In this document: piece by piece, positions 1 through 9,947 of the stretch
Layout of the letters: each line of letters opens with the position of its first letter
Numbering within the stretch: the first letter of the stretch is position 1
Assembly (NCBI GenBank): GCA_028753945.1
Contig: JAPNXP010000008.1
Span: 372,001-436,000, forward strand
Direction: 5' to 3'
Length of the DNA stretch: 64,000 nucleotides
DNA from: Hexactinellida sp. DTS-2022
Taxonomy: Eukaryota > Porifera > Hexactinellida
The notes under the pieces: generated by a model
What the model was told of the DNA's origin: nothing
Databases searched by the model: none
What the model saw: only the letters and a program-made list of their open reading frames with translations
Program-made: the position numbers and the translations under genes

Positions 1-37
1 TAGAGTGATTTTTCTAAGTCTGAATACTGAGTTTTAA

Positions 38-400
38 CAGTGATGTACTCTGTTACTAGTAACGGAGTAACGGAGTAACGATAACGGTAACGGTAACGGG
101 CATCCGTTACTTTTAACTAGTTACCGTTATCTTTAATCAGTTATCTTCCCAATACTTTACTTAACACAGTAACCGTTAGTACGTAAAACTTATTCCATAG
201 CCATTACGACATTATTTTAAATCAGTTACCGTTACATTAAGGTAAACTGTACTGAATAAAGGTAAACGGATAAACTTAACAAAAGTAACGGAGTAACGGT
301 AACGGAACAAATAAAGTAACGGTAAAGGAGTAAAAGTAACGGGAGATATAAAGTAACGGTAAAGGAGTAACGGAAGATTTAGTAACGGAGCACATCACTG
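38..400. mobile_element. hAT-type MITE, TIR CAGTGATGT
   Basis: A 363-bp non-coding element with terminal inverted repeats CAGTGATGTACTC and its complement GAGCACATCACTG. It is flanked by an exact 8-bp direct duplication AGTTTTAA (30-37 and 401-408), the hAT signature. The interior is made of many short copies of GTAACGG and variants. A related end (CACATCACTG next to AACGG runs) occurs in both arms of the palindrome near 25975 and 28845. Confidence 0.8.
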
Positions 401-488
401 AGTTTTAACATGGGCTATCAAGGTATTTAAAAGCGTGTGAACTGGTTGTGGTTTATAATTTATCAGATGCTTCATCAAACTATTACTC

Positions 489-600
489 GATTCCACTATT
501 CAGTCAAATTCCACTCGATTCCACTAGATTCCACCGTTCAGTCTATTCCACTAAAATTTATTAATTCCACTAGATTCCACTGGGTTCCACCATTCAGTCA
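489..600. repeat. short degenerate repeat (ATTCCACT)n
   Basis: Irregular direct repeats built on ATTCCACT, with variants such as GATTCCACTA and CATTCAGTCA. It lies directly upstream of a deleted NHL relic. No coding potential is convincing here. Confidence 0.7.
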
Positions 601-604
601 GCCC

Positions 605-745
605 CGTTCTCATGGTCTCTCTGTTGATAAAGTTAATGGAAACATTTACATTGCGGATTATCTGTTGACAATATGGGGAGAGTTATTGTTGTTAATCAGG
701 CTGATAAGGACTGTCTACAGATATTCTAAATGCTAATTGTAGCTG
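605..745 (+). pseudogene. type-2 NHL gene remnant, internally deleted
   Basis: The reading frame gives HGLSVDKVNGNIYIAD, a blade of the type-2 NHL protein also seen at 6556 and 11383. It then jumps directly to the extreme C-terminus of the same gene (the ADKDCLQIF region in another frame). About 0.65 kb of the middle is missing relative to the other copies. This is the 3' remainder of the repeat unit preceding the first intact gene, so the array extended left of the window. Confidence 0.8.
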
Positions 746-784
746 TGTGTAATTATTTGCAGATATATATATTTTCTTGCATTT

Positions 785-1000
785 ATTTTTTAAGTATTAA
801 GTTACTATTAACCATAATAATTGAAGAAATTATTATTACCTTCTATAGATAACGTCGATATTCCACCTGAGAATATTCATTCTAAGAAAACAGATTAGGT
901 TTCAATACGTGCTAAATAGGATGATCTTATAGTATATGAACTTTAAATATATTAATTTTATATTTCAGAAAACTATCTCTATATTTCCTAAGATTTACGA
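785..1000 (+). promoter_or_regulatory. conserved upstream block and 5' UTR acceptor of NHL gene A
   Basis: About 210 bp that recur almost unchanged before every type-1 gene of the array (3676, 12196, 22434; altered at 8526). It contains the shared string AGGATGATCTTATAGTATAT and ends in a pyrimidine-rich 3' splice site TTTTATATTTCAG (AG at 967-968), 32 nt before the ATG. A 5' UTR intron is therefore likely; the donor was not identified. Confidence 0.6.
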
Positions 1001-2230
1001 ATGGCTACTGCTAATCCTTTGAGAGAAGATAATTACGAGTTAGAATTACATCGAATGAGAGAGAAGATTAGAAATAAATTTGTTGAATTAATTGATTGCT
1101 TGAAAGCTAGAGAAAGTGAGCTGTTGAGAGAGTTGGATAATATTCTAGCTTCTTATCTCTCTTATAGAAGCGAATTGGAGAAAGTAAATGATAAGAAACG
1201 AGAAATTGAAAAGACTAAAGTATACCACCAGAATGAAATTACATCGTCTCATATCAAATCTATTCACGAAAACTTTATTTCGCAATTGAACACAGAGCTC
1301 AAAGCAATTGAGACTCCAATAGAACCTAAAATGGTTACTTTTGAGTGTGACAGCAACAAAATGTTAGCTGAATTGAACAAGTTGGGTAAGTTGGTAGAGA
1401 AAGTGAGACCCGAAATTGACTATAAAAGCAAGAAACAACCTCTTGTGAGTGTTTGTGAGAAAGGAAAGGGAATGGAACAACTTAACAATCCACTAGGAGT
1501 AACAGTCGATAATAAAACGGGAAATATTTACATAGCAGATCAATGGAATAACTGTGTAAAAGTATTCGATAGTACTTGCAAGTATTTGTTCAAATTTGGA
1601 GACAATGAAGGTGAAGGAAAGATGAACTTACCGAGTGGTGTAGCTATTTGTGGAGATATAATTCTTATTTCTCAAGGTAACAACTGTATTCTCAATTATC
1701 AACTCAATGGGAAGTTTGTTTCTAGAATCGGTAGACTGGGAACAGGAGAGTTAAAATTTAACTTTCCCCTTGGTCTAACTATTGATGAGTCCAATGGAAA
1801 CATTTATGTTAGTGATAATCATAATAATCGTATTCAGGTTCTTTCTCAAGATTTTCGTTTTATATCTCAATTTGGAAAAGAAACACTCAAAGACCCTCTT
1901 GATGTTAAACTCTCCAAAGAATACATTTATGTTCTCGATGAATCTAATCCTTGTCTCCATCTCTACAACTATAATCACATTCTAGTTAAGAGTGTTATAT
2001 CTCGAGGCAAAGGAATGGAAGTTATTTATTCATTTTGCTTCTTCGTTGACAAAACTGATTATATTCTAATTTCAGACCGAGATTCAAACTCTATACATAT
2101 TTTCAATACTGAATTCAAATTGATTCATAAGATCTCTGTGCCTCCCCATCCTATGGGAATTACAATGGACAACAAAAGAAGAATTATAGTGGTGTGTCGA
2201 GCTAACAATAACTGTCTACAGATATTTTAG
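1001..2230 (+). CDS. coiled-coil/NHL beta-propeller protein, array copy A
   Basis: Intact 409-residue single-exon reading frame. Residues about 14-105 are charged and helical (coiled coil, ELELHRMREKIR..), followed by a linker and about six NHL blades (roughly 158-199, 205-243, 251-291, 296-328, 338-368, 380-409) with repeats of the form PLGVTVDNKTGNIYIADQ. This is the C-terminal half of a TRIM-NHL protein without RING or B-box, so ubiquitin-ligase activity is not expected. NHL propellers in known proteins bind protein or RNA; the ligand here is unknown. Its last blade differs from copies B-E (SVPPHPMGITMDNKRR instead of STSNxPTGITVDKEGR), so it is a sequence mosaic. No signal peptide or membrane segment, so probably cytoplasmic. 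Confidence 0.92.
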   Translation: MATANPLREDNYELELHRMREKIRNKFVELIDCLKARESELLRELDNILASYLSYRSELEKVNDKKREIEKTKVYHQNEITSSHIKSIHENFISQLNTELKAIETPIEPKMVTFECDSNKMLAELNKLGKLVEKVRPEIDYKSKKQPLVSVCEKGKGMEQLNNPLGVTVDNKTGNIYIADQWNNCVKVFDSTCKYLFKFGDNEGEGKMNLPSGVAICGDIILISQGNNCILNYQLNGKFVSRIGRLGTGELKFNFPLGLTIDESNGNIYVSDNHNNRIQVLSQDFRFISQFGKETLKDPLDVKLSKEYIYVLDESNPCLHLYNYNHILVKSVISRGKGMEVIYSFCFFVDKTDYILISDRDSNSIHIFNTEFKLIHKISVPPHPMGITMDNKRRIIVVCRANNNCLQIF

Positions 2231-3675
2231 TAAACTATATAAACTTCTTCTTTCTTGTATTGTTTGCTAACTATTCTACTCGTTATTTGTTTCCATTCGT
2301 TCTATTATTGATTTATTTCTAATATTTCTTACTGCTTTGTTTGCTAGTACACAAATTATAAACCTCAATTATTATCATTTTGCAAACTATTTATGTTTAA
2401 ATGCCTTAATTATCTTAATATCGAGACTAAATGTTCTAGAGACTCTATAGCTCTAGTCCAGGTAAACTAGGAGGGAATTTTATTATTTTTTAAGATTCAG
2501 TCAATCACAAGCTGTGTAATATAATTTACTAAAATATATCTGGATAATCCCTAAGTTAAAAGATATAAGTATATCCCCTTTTAAATCAGTGATTCCAAAA
2601 CTGGGGCTCAATGATCAACTAAGAGGAGGGTCGCCAGTGCCGTAGCTGGAACAGAGCTTACCTGGGCTATACTTGGGGCTTATATCAAAGTTACTCCACT
2701 TATGTCACATCGGGTTCAAGGGCAGTAGCAAACTTCCGAATGATTTTCCAGTTATGATTCGAACTACATTTCAAATGGTCTTGACTATATGTTCTGCATT
2801 ATGTATTTACTCTTGTTTACACTCAATTGTCTAACTTTTTGAAGGTACACACAGTTGTCTCTTCATGAGAGAACCCAGAATTATTTTTAATTCCATAGCG
2901 GAGTCATTTCTCCAGAAGGAATAGGTTCGATGGAAAACCGTCGAAAATTTAACACTATGAACACCGAACTATGCTAACGAGAGTAAATATTTCGGCGTTC
3001 TCCTCTAGAAATTTGTTTAGTCGAACATGCCCACTGGTCCCAAATTTCTATCCCATTGCATTGTGGTCGATTTCAGAACCTTTTGGGCTCCCAACTAGTC
3101 AGATTATCGAGGTAGCACTCATTTAAATATTTGAGTATTCAGATTTTGTACCTCCTCCTTGGGCGGTTTCGCCCTTGCAGCAGACCTAATATTTAAGCTG
3201 GGCCGCATGGCTATAATACTAAGACGGTGGGGCGCATGAAGGTTCGGCACTGGTAAATTTTGGAGCGACATTACCGCACAAAAGAATCATATTAGTGGGT
3301 ATTATGGTTTTATAGTGTGGTGATAAGTATTATGGATGGACAAAGTGAAAAGAAGAAATATATCAAACTATTTTGTTAACTAAAATAAAAATAACTATAA
3401 TATTATAATATTATCTATCAAATATAGTTATATTTGTTAGATAAGGGGGTCGCGACTTAGTACACGTATTTATATTTATATTTGTAATAATTAATCTTTA
3501 ATTAATTAATTAAACATTCGAAGTCTTCACTATTCAAACATTAATTAAATTATATTTTACTAAGATAAAATGTGATTTGAATTTTGAAATTCTAGTTAAA
3601 TTATACATTGGATCGGCCTGTGCAACCAGAAGAAGCACACTCCCATCCCGTCTGTGACTATGACAGGGTTTTTTA
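2231..3675. other. gene-free stretch with composite transposon debris
   Basis: Here the type-2 gene expected from the array unit is absent and replaced by unrelated sequence. Positions 2635-3252 are bounded by CAGTGCCGTAGC and, inverted, GGTTCGGCACTG, suggesting a decayed DNA element with CAGTGCCG ends. It sits inside another element-like piece that begins CAGTGATTCCAAAACTGGGG at 2587. No reading frame was recognised. Array sequence resumes near 3676. Confidence 0.45.
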
Positions 3676-3887
3676 TGTATTAAGTTACTATTAACCATAA
3701 TAAATAGTTGAGAAATTATTATTTCATTCTATAGATAAGGTCGATACGCTAACCGAGAATATTCATTATAAGAAACAGATTAGGTTTCAAATAAGTGCTA
3801 AACAGGATGATCTTATAGTATATGAACTTTATATGTGATTAATTTTATATTTCAGAAAACTATCTCTGAATTATCCTAATTTAACTA
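3676..3887 (+). promoter_or_regulatory. conserved upstream block of NHL gene B
   Basis: Same block as before gene A, with the shared AGGATGATCTTATAGTATAT string and the splice-acceptor-like TTTTATATTTCAG shortly before the ATG. Confidence 0.55.
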
Positions 3888-5117
3888 ATGGCTACTGCTA
3901 ATCCTTTGAGAGAAGATAATTACGAGTTAGAATTGAGTCGAATGAGAAAGAAGATTAAAACTAAGTTCATTGAATTAATTGATTGCTTGAAAGCAAGGGA
4001 AAGTGAGCTGTTGAGAGAGTTGGATAATATTCTAGCTTCTTATCTCTCTTATAGAAGCGAATTTGATAAAATTAATGATAAGAAACGAGATCTTGAAAAC
4101 ATGCAAAATGCATTGAAAGGAGTTGTAAGCACTTCTCCGGTAAAGGGTATGCAAGAAAATATGTTACTTCAAATCACCACAGAACTAAAAGCAATTGAGA
4201 CTCCAATGGAACCTAAAATGGTTAGATTCGAGTGTGACAGCAACAAAATGTTAGCTGAATTGAACAAGTTGGGTAAGTTGGTTGAGAAAGTGAGACCCGG
4301 AATTGACTATAAAAGCAAGAAAAAACCTCTTGTGAGTGTTTGTGAGAAAGGAAAGAGAATGAAACAACTTAACTTTCCACTAGGTGTAACAGTCGATGAT
4401 AAAACAGGCAATATTTACGTAGCAGATCAATATAATAACTGTGTAAAAGTATTCGATAGTACTGGCAAGTATTTGTTCAAATTTGGAGACAATGAAGGTG
4501 AAGGAAAGATGTACTTCCCGATTGGTGTAGCTATTTGTGGAGATATAATTCTTATTTCTCAACGTAACCACTGTATTCTCAATTATCAACTCAATGGGAA
4601 GTTTGTTTCTAGAATCGGTAGACAGGGAACAGGAGAGTTAGAATTTAACTATCCCTTTGGTCTAACAGTTGATGAGTCTAATGGAGACATTTATGTTAGT
4701 GATCATATTAATAATCGTATTCAGATACTCAGAAGTGATTTCTCTTTCAATTCTCAGTTTGGAAATGATACACTCAAACACCCTCATGATGTTAAACTCT
4801 CCATAGAATACATTTATGTTCTCGATGAATCTAATCCTTGTTTCCATCTCTACAACTATAATCACATTCTACAGAAGAGTTGTATTTCTCGAGGCGAAGG
4901 AATGGAAATTATTAATCCTTTGTTCTTCTTCATTGACCACACTAATAATATTCTCATTTCAGATCATAGCTCTCACTGTATTCATATTTTCAGCCCTCAA
5001 TTCCAGAAGATTCATACAATATCTACCTCTAACAATCCTACAGGTATTACAGTGGATAAAGAAGGAAGAGTCATTGTAGTTACTCAAGCTGTTGAGAACT
5101 GTCTACAGATATTTTGA
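3888..5117 (+). CDS. coiled-coil/NHL beta-propeller protein, array copy B
   Basis: Intact 409-residue paralogue of copy A with the same start context (MATANPLRED) and end (NCLQIF). Residues 1-60 and the first NHL blades are nearly identical to the neighbours. Residues about 62-98 are largely different (INDKKRDLENMQNALKG.. against VNDKKREIEKTKVYHQ..), giving a localised variable segment in the second half of the coiled coil. The C-terminal blades are of the B-E type. RING-less TRIM-NHL-like; function unknown. Confidence 0.92.
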   Translation: MATANPLREDNYELELSRMRKKIKTKFIELIDCLKARESELLRELDNILASYLSYRSEFDKINDKKRDLENMQNALKGVVSTSPVKGMQENMLLQITTELKAIETPMEPKMVRFECDSNKMLAELNKLGKLVEKVRPGIDYKSKKKPLVSVCEKGKRMKQLNFPLGVTVDDKTGNIYVADQYNNCVKVFDSTGKYLFKFGDNEGEGKMYFPIGVAICGDIILISQRNHCILNYQLNGKFVSRIGRQGTGELEFNYPFGLTVDESNGDIYVSDHINNRIQILRSDFSFNSQFGNDTLKHPHDVKLSIEYIYVLDESNPCFHLYNYNHILQKSCISRGEGMEIINPLFFFIDHTNNILISDHSSHCIHIFSPQFQKIHTISTSNNPTGITVDKEGRVIVVTQAVENCLQIF

Positions 5118-5573
5118 TTCCTTCTTTTCTTCCTTTCTATTAACTGAATTGAATTCTTTAGCTTGTAGTTCTATCTATTTTCTACATGTTATACTGTGAA
5201 GTTTTCCTTTAGTCTAATCCCTTTCTGCGTGTTTAAATTGGTTTCTACATATGCTTTACTGATTTTAGTCTCATTGATATTTAATCTGAATATTATTTTG
5301 GGTATAATTTATTTTTGACAATGGGTAAAATAGTTGCTCCATTATTACACTACACTGTGTTTAGATTTTTGTGTGCTTCTTCTAGTCAAAAACGTTATAG
5401 TAGGGTCCTACTATAGTTCTATACTATAAGTGCACAGTTCTAAATTTACCTCTGTCGGACTTCCGGCCGTACCCGATGTCCTGACTAAACCATTGGTGAT
5501 ACATATTTCAAATTTGGACAGGAGATATAGAATTTCCTGGAGTTGATCACCTCGAAGCCCGATTTCTCAATTT

Positions 5574-5621
5574 CGCTTTTGTTCGTCAGTTATATCGAAA
5601 TATAACTGACGAACAAAAGCG
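5574..5621. repeat. perfect 48-nt palindrome, present in this array copy only
   Basis: A 22-bp perfect inverted repeat around a CGAA loop (arms 5574-5595 and 5600-5621). The equivalent sites in the other units (near 10405 and 14090) have the left arm and the loop but continue with an unrelated right side (ATTCGTGTTCTGG). The right arm therefore replaced about 18 nt of ancestral sequence in this copy. Confidence 0.9.
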
Positions 5622-6148
5622 TCCAGTAACTCATTAATAATTTGAATTAGCAATTGAAATTATAGAGGTTGTATTCCCCTAAGGATGTTCTTTCTATTTA
5701 TCAATTAAAATCTATATGTCGCTAACCAACTCGAGGTTTTATTAACGATTATTTACATAAATCAGCCATCTTCTCCATATTGTAATTACACTTTCTTTAC
5801 TATTAAATCCTTCCTTGTATCTACAATGCAATACTATTCAAGGTTTCAAAATTAACCAGAAGAAGCACACTCCCATCCCGTTTGTGAGGGGTTTTTAAAT
5901 ATCTATTTTTAATATCTGGACATTCTGTAACACAAGACGATATGCAAAAATACGTATGTTTGATGCTAGTCAATCAATTAATTTTGATAGACTTCTAATA
6001 CCAAAGAAATTTCCTCTACTGTTTCTGGTAAATTGGTTCTCATAGGATGATTATGTTCCTTGCATCAATCTAGTATTTCTATGCGCATAATCATGACGAT
6101 AATCATAAGTGATTCGTACTACAACTTGACAAACATCGAAATTCCAAA

Positions 6149-6185
6149 TGGGTCATGGGTCACAGAGCTGTGACCCATCGACCCA
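6149..6185. repeat. conserved hairpin upstream of type-2 gene, copy 1
   Basis: Nested inverted repeat: outer TGGGTC/GACCCA and inner ATGGGTCACA/TGTGACCCAT around loop GAGC. It occurs about 180-190 bp before the type-2 relic in three array units (also 10971-11007 and 14657-14693), with a paired base change between units. Confidence 0.8.
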
Positions 6186-6326
6186 TGGTATTATTGGTAT
6201 ATTCTGCAGTAGACACACACACGTTTGGAAATACCTCTTATTAACTTTGCGTTCTCCTTTCATGTTGTCAGCATAATCACCATACTGGTCTCAGCTTGGC
6301 ATTTCATTTGTAGAAAACATTGAACA

Positions 6327-7310
6327 AAATCTTTCCAACAGAATCTATTGGAACAAACATAAGCACAAATAAACGCGATTTCTATTACTATTGAACCGAA
6401 AATGGTTAGTTTTGAATGCGAGAGTAGTAAAATAATGGAAGAATTAAGTGAACTAGGCAAACTCATTGAAAAAGTAGTTGCTATTGATTATAGTTTCAAA
6501 CTATAACCGTTTCTAAGTAAATGTGAAATTGGGAAAGGAAGAGAACAACTATGTAGTTCTCATGGTCTCTCTGTTGATAAAGTTAATGGAAACATTTACA
6601 TTGCGGACCAGTTAAATAACTGTATTAAAGTTTTTGATATATTTGGTGATTTTAAATTTAAGATTGGTGATATAGAAGGTGAAGGAAAGATGAGTTATCC
6701 AAGAGGAATAGCTATTTACGGCAATCGTATAGTTATAACGCAAAACTGTTTGTTTGGAAAACCTAACTTGATTTTAGTTTATGATATTGAAGGGAAATTT
6801 CTGTTTAACTTTGGTAGAAATGGAAAAGGCGAGAGTGAATATAATATTCCTTCCGGAATAGCTTTTGATGAGACAAATGGAGATATTTACGTTTGTGACT
6901 GCAATAATAATCGTGTTAAAGTACTCGCGAATGATTACACATTTAAATCACAAATTAGTATTTCATATCTAATTTCACCTCGTGACGTTAAATTGTCAAA
7001 AGATTCTATTTATGTTCTAGATGTCTCAAATCCATGTGTCCACCTATTCGACTGCAACTACCTACTACAAACAAATGTTCTTTCAAGAGGACCTGGAATG
7101 CAAATAATCGATTCATTCTGTTTCTACCTCGACAACACGAATAATCTATTGGTATCTGACGTAGATGTAAATGCTGTATTGATTTTCAATCAACAGTTCT
7201 AGTTAGTACATAGGATTGTAGCACCAAAGCATCCAATGGGATTATCTGTTGACAATATGGGGAGAGTTATTTTACTGTCTACAGATATTGTAAATGCTAT
7301 TTTTAGTTGT
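6327..7310 (+). pseudogene. type-2 NHL gene, decayed copy 1
   Basis: Homology to the type-2 NHL protein runs from ISITIEPKMVSFECES to the end of the propeller, but the frame is broken. There is a TAA near 6504 where sister copies have CAA, a TAG at 7200 where sisters have GAG, and a deletion near 7275 that removes the QADKD segment. The N-terminal coiled coil of type-1 genes is not present. Sequence before 6327 has an acceptor-like TTTCATTTGTAG, so an upstream exon may once have existed. A 170-codon open stretch (6690-7202) is only a fragment. Confidence 0.85.
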
Positions 7311-7380
7311 TTGTAATTATTTGTAGATATATAAATATTTCCCTGCATTTATTTTTTGTGTATTAAGTTACTATTAGCCA

Positions 7381-7952
7381 TATATCTCTATATTAAAAGA
7401 GGAATTGTTGTTTGTGTGTGTGTGTGTGTGTTTGTCCAGAATTGATTGGAAAGACTACGAGTCCCAGAAAGCTGAAAATTTGTATACAGGGGTAATTTTG
7501 TACTGCGACAACGATCTATTGGTTTTTGAAGAGAAATATTCACATTTGAAGGTGACAAAATATGTTAGCCAATTAAATTCGAGGGTTTGTTAGTATGGAT
7601 TAGCAGATTCATCAAATAGTATAAATACATGTAGATTGTGCATAATAGAAATATTTTATGAGGCTGCAATCTGATTGATTGAAAATAAATTCGTTTAACC
7701 AATCAATCATTTGTCTATTCTATTGCCTGTTTTTCTTTTAGTATTATTTTGATTCGAGCTTTCTTATCGTGCAACTGAAATTTATTGAGCTAATAAAACT
7801 CATTATTAATGTGATTGCTTTTTGGGGAGGGAAAGGCCGCGAAGCGGCCGTTAATTGTATTGCGTAGTGCCTAACACGAACGAACAAAAGTAGCGAAGCG
7901 ACTTTTGTGAGAGAGTGATCCGTCGCGAAGCGACCGAGACCGAAGGGCTCGT
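7381..7952 (+). mobile_element. Helitron-like non-autonomous element, tandem unit 1
   Basis: Starts TATATCTCTATATTAAAAG, then a (TG)n stretch, about 400 bp of unique sequence and a terminal cluster of GC-rich hairpins (GGCCGCGAAGCGGCC, GTCGCGAAGCGAC, CGAG..CTCG) ending GGGCTCGTA. The flanks CCA and TAATAAATAG rejoin into the sequence present at the empty site before gene B (CCATAATAAATAG) without an evident target duplication. This fits rolling-circle insertion between A and T. The family assignment is inferred from structure. Confidence 0.55.
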
Positions 7953-8525
7953 ATATAAAAAGAGGAATTGTTGTCTGTTTGTTTGTTTGTTTGTTTGTTT
8001 GTTTGTTTGTTTGTCCAGAATTAATTGGAAAGACTACGAGTCCCAGAAAGCTGAAAATTAGTATACAGGGGTAATTTTGTACTGCGACAACGATCTATTG
8101 GTTTTTGAAGAGAAATATTCACATTTGAAGGTGACAAAATTTGTTAGCCAATTAAATTCGAGGGTTTATTAGTATGGATTAGCAGATTTCACCAATTAGT
8201 ATAAATAGATTGTGCATAATAGAAAGATTTTCTGAGGCTCCAATTTGATTGATTGAAAATAAATAAATTTAACCAATCAATCATTTGTCTATTCTATTGC
8301 CTGTTTTTCTTTTAGTATTATTTTGATTCGAGCTTTCTTATCGTGCAACTGAAATTTATTGAGCTATTAAAAATCATTATTAATGTGATTGCTTTTGGGG
8401 AGGGAAAGGCCGCGAAGCGGCCGTTAATTGTATCGCGAGTGCCTAATACGAACAAACAAAAGTCGCGAAGCGACTTATGTGAGAGAGTGAACCGTCGCGA
8501 AGCGACCGAGACCGAAGGGCTCGTA
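7953..8525 (+). mobile_element. Helitron-like non-autonomous element, tandem unit 2
   Basis: A second head-to-tail copy that begins immediately after the first, with (GTTT)n instead of (TG)n and the same hairpin-rich 3' end (8405-8523). The two units together make a 1,145-bp insertion in the upstream block of gene C. Tandem head-to-tail copies are typical of rolling-circle elements. Confidence 0.6.
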
Positions 8526-8717
8526 TAATAAATAGTTGAGCTTATTAAAGAAATTATTATTTCCTTCTATAGATAAGGTCGATATTCTACCTGAGAATAT
8601 TCATTATAAGAAAACAGATTATGTTTCAATACGTGCTAAATAGGATGATCTTATACATATAGCATATGAACTTTATATGTCATTAATTTTATATTTCTAA
8701 ATTTCCTAGATTTACGA
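8526..8717 (+). promoter_or_regulatory. upstream block of NHL gene C, splice acceptor deleted
   Basis: Matches the upstream blocks of the other copies, but about 13 nt covering the CAG acceptor and following AAAACTATCTC are missing: TTTATATTTC runs straight into TAAATTTCC. A weaker AG (CCTAG, near 8709) remains. Confidence 0.6.
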
Positions 8718-9947
8718 ATGGCTACTGTTAATCCATTGAGTGAAGATAATTACGAGTTAGAATTACATCGAATGGGAGAGAAGATTAAAACTAAGTTTGT
8801 TGAATTAACTGATTGCTTGAAAGCTAGAGAAAGTGAGCTGTTGAGAGAGTTGGATAATATTCTAGCTTCTTATCTCTCTTTTAGAAGAGAATTGGAGAAA
8901 GTAAATGAAAAGAAAATAGCTCTTGAAAGAACAAAAACATTTCATAAAAATGAACTTGAAACTTCTCCTATAAAGACTGTTCATGAAATATGTATTGCAC
9001 ATGTTGACACAGAGCTCAAAGCAATTGAGACTCCCATAGAACCTAAAATGGTTAGTTTTGAGTGTGACAGCAACAAAATGTTAGCTGAATTGAACAAGTT
9101 GGGTAAGTTGGTAGAGAAAGTGAGAAGTGGAATTGACTATAAAAGCAAGAAACAACCTCTGGTGAGTGTTTGTGAGAAAGGAAAGGGAATGGAACAACTT
9201 AACAGTCCACTAGGAGTAACAGTTGATAATAAAACTGGCAATATTTACATAGCAGATCAATGGAATAACTGTGTAAAAGTATTCGATTGTACTTGTAAGT
9301 ATTTGTTCAAATTTGGAGACAATGAAGATGAAGGAAAGATGAACAGGCCGAGTGGTGTAGCTATTTGTGGAGATATAATTCTTATTTCTCAAGGTAACAA
9401 CTGTATTCTCAATTATCAACTCAATGGGAAGTTTGTTTCTAGAATCGGTAGACAGGGAGGAGGAGAGTTAGAATTTAAAAATCCCTTTGGTCTAACAATT
9501 GATGAGTCTAATGGAGACATTTATGTTAGTGATCGTATTAATAATCGTATTCAGACACTCAATAGTGATTTCTCTTTCAAGTCTCAGTTTGGAAAAGATA
9601 CACTCAAACACCCTCGTGATGTTAAACTCTCCAAAAAATACATTTATGTTCTCGATGAATCTAATCCTTGTCTCCATCTCTACAACTATAATCACATTGT
9701 AGAGAAGAGTGTTATATCTCGAGGCGAAGGAATGGAAGTTAATAATCCTTGTTTCTTCTTCGTTGACAAAACTGATAATATTCTCATTTCAGATATTAGC
9801 TCTCACTGTATTCGTATTTTCAGCCCTCAATTCCAGAAGATTCATACAATATCTACCTCTAACTATCCTACAGGTATTACAGTGGATAAAGAAGGAAGAG
9901 TCATTGTAGTTACTCAAGCTGTTAAGAACTGTCTACAGATATTTTGA
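8718..9947 (+). CDS. coiled-coil/NHL beta-propeller protein, array copy C
   Basis: Intact 409-residue paralogue. Its variable coiled-coil segment (about 62-98, VNEKKIALERTKTFHKNELETSPIK..) differs from A, B and D/E and resembles instead the segment of the distant copies at 61147 and 62790 (..TSPIK..). The C-terminal blade is STSNYPTGITVDKEGR. The start is altered to MATVNPLSED. RING-less TRIM-NHL-like; no catalytic domain. Confidence 0.92.
   Translation: MATVNPLSEDNYELELHRMGEKIKTKFVELTDCLKARESELLRELDNILASYLSFRRELEKVNEKKIALERTKTFHKNELETSPIKTVHEICIAHVDTELKAIETPIEPKMVSFECDSNKMLAELNKLGKLVEKVRSGIDYKSKKQPLVSVCEKGKGMEQLNSPLGVTVDNKTGNIYIADQWNNCVKVFDCTCKYLFKFGDNEDEGKMNRPSGVAICGDIILISQGNNCILNYQLNGKFVSRIGRQGGGELEFKNPFGLTIDESNGDIYVSDRINNRIQTLNSDFSFKSQFGKDTLKHPRDVKLSKKYIYVLDESNPCLHLYNYNHIVEKSVISRGEGMEVNNPCFFFVDKTDNILISDISSHCIRIFSPQFQKIHTISTSNYPTGITVDKEGRVIVVTQAVKNCLQIF

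Larger units (their letters stand above)
5118..6326. other. array intergenic spacer, no gene seen
   Basis: About 1.2 kb between a type-1 gene and the following type-2 relic, conserved in the later units (9948-11150, 13635-14826). It contains two notable structures listed separately: a copy-specific perfect palindrome at 5574-5621 and a conserved hairpin at 6149-6185. No open frame of interest was found. Confidence 0.7.

Noticed and set aside
1775..1985. Short frames on both strands inside the NHL genes, recurring in each copy
   Set aside because: They recur only because the gene recurs; they lie in alternative frames of a conserved coding sequence and have no independent signals.
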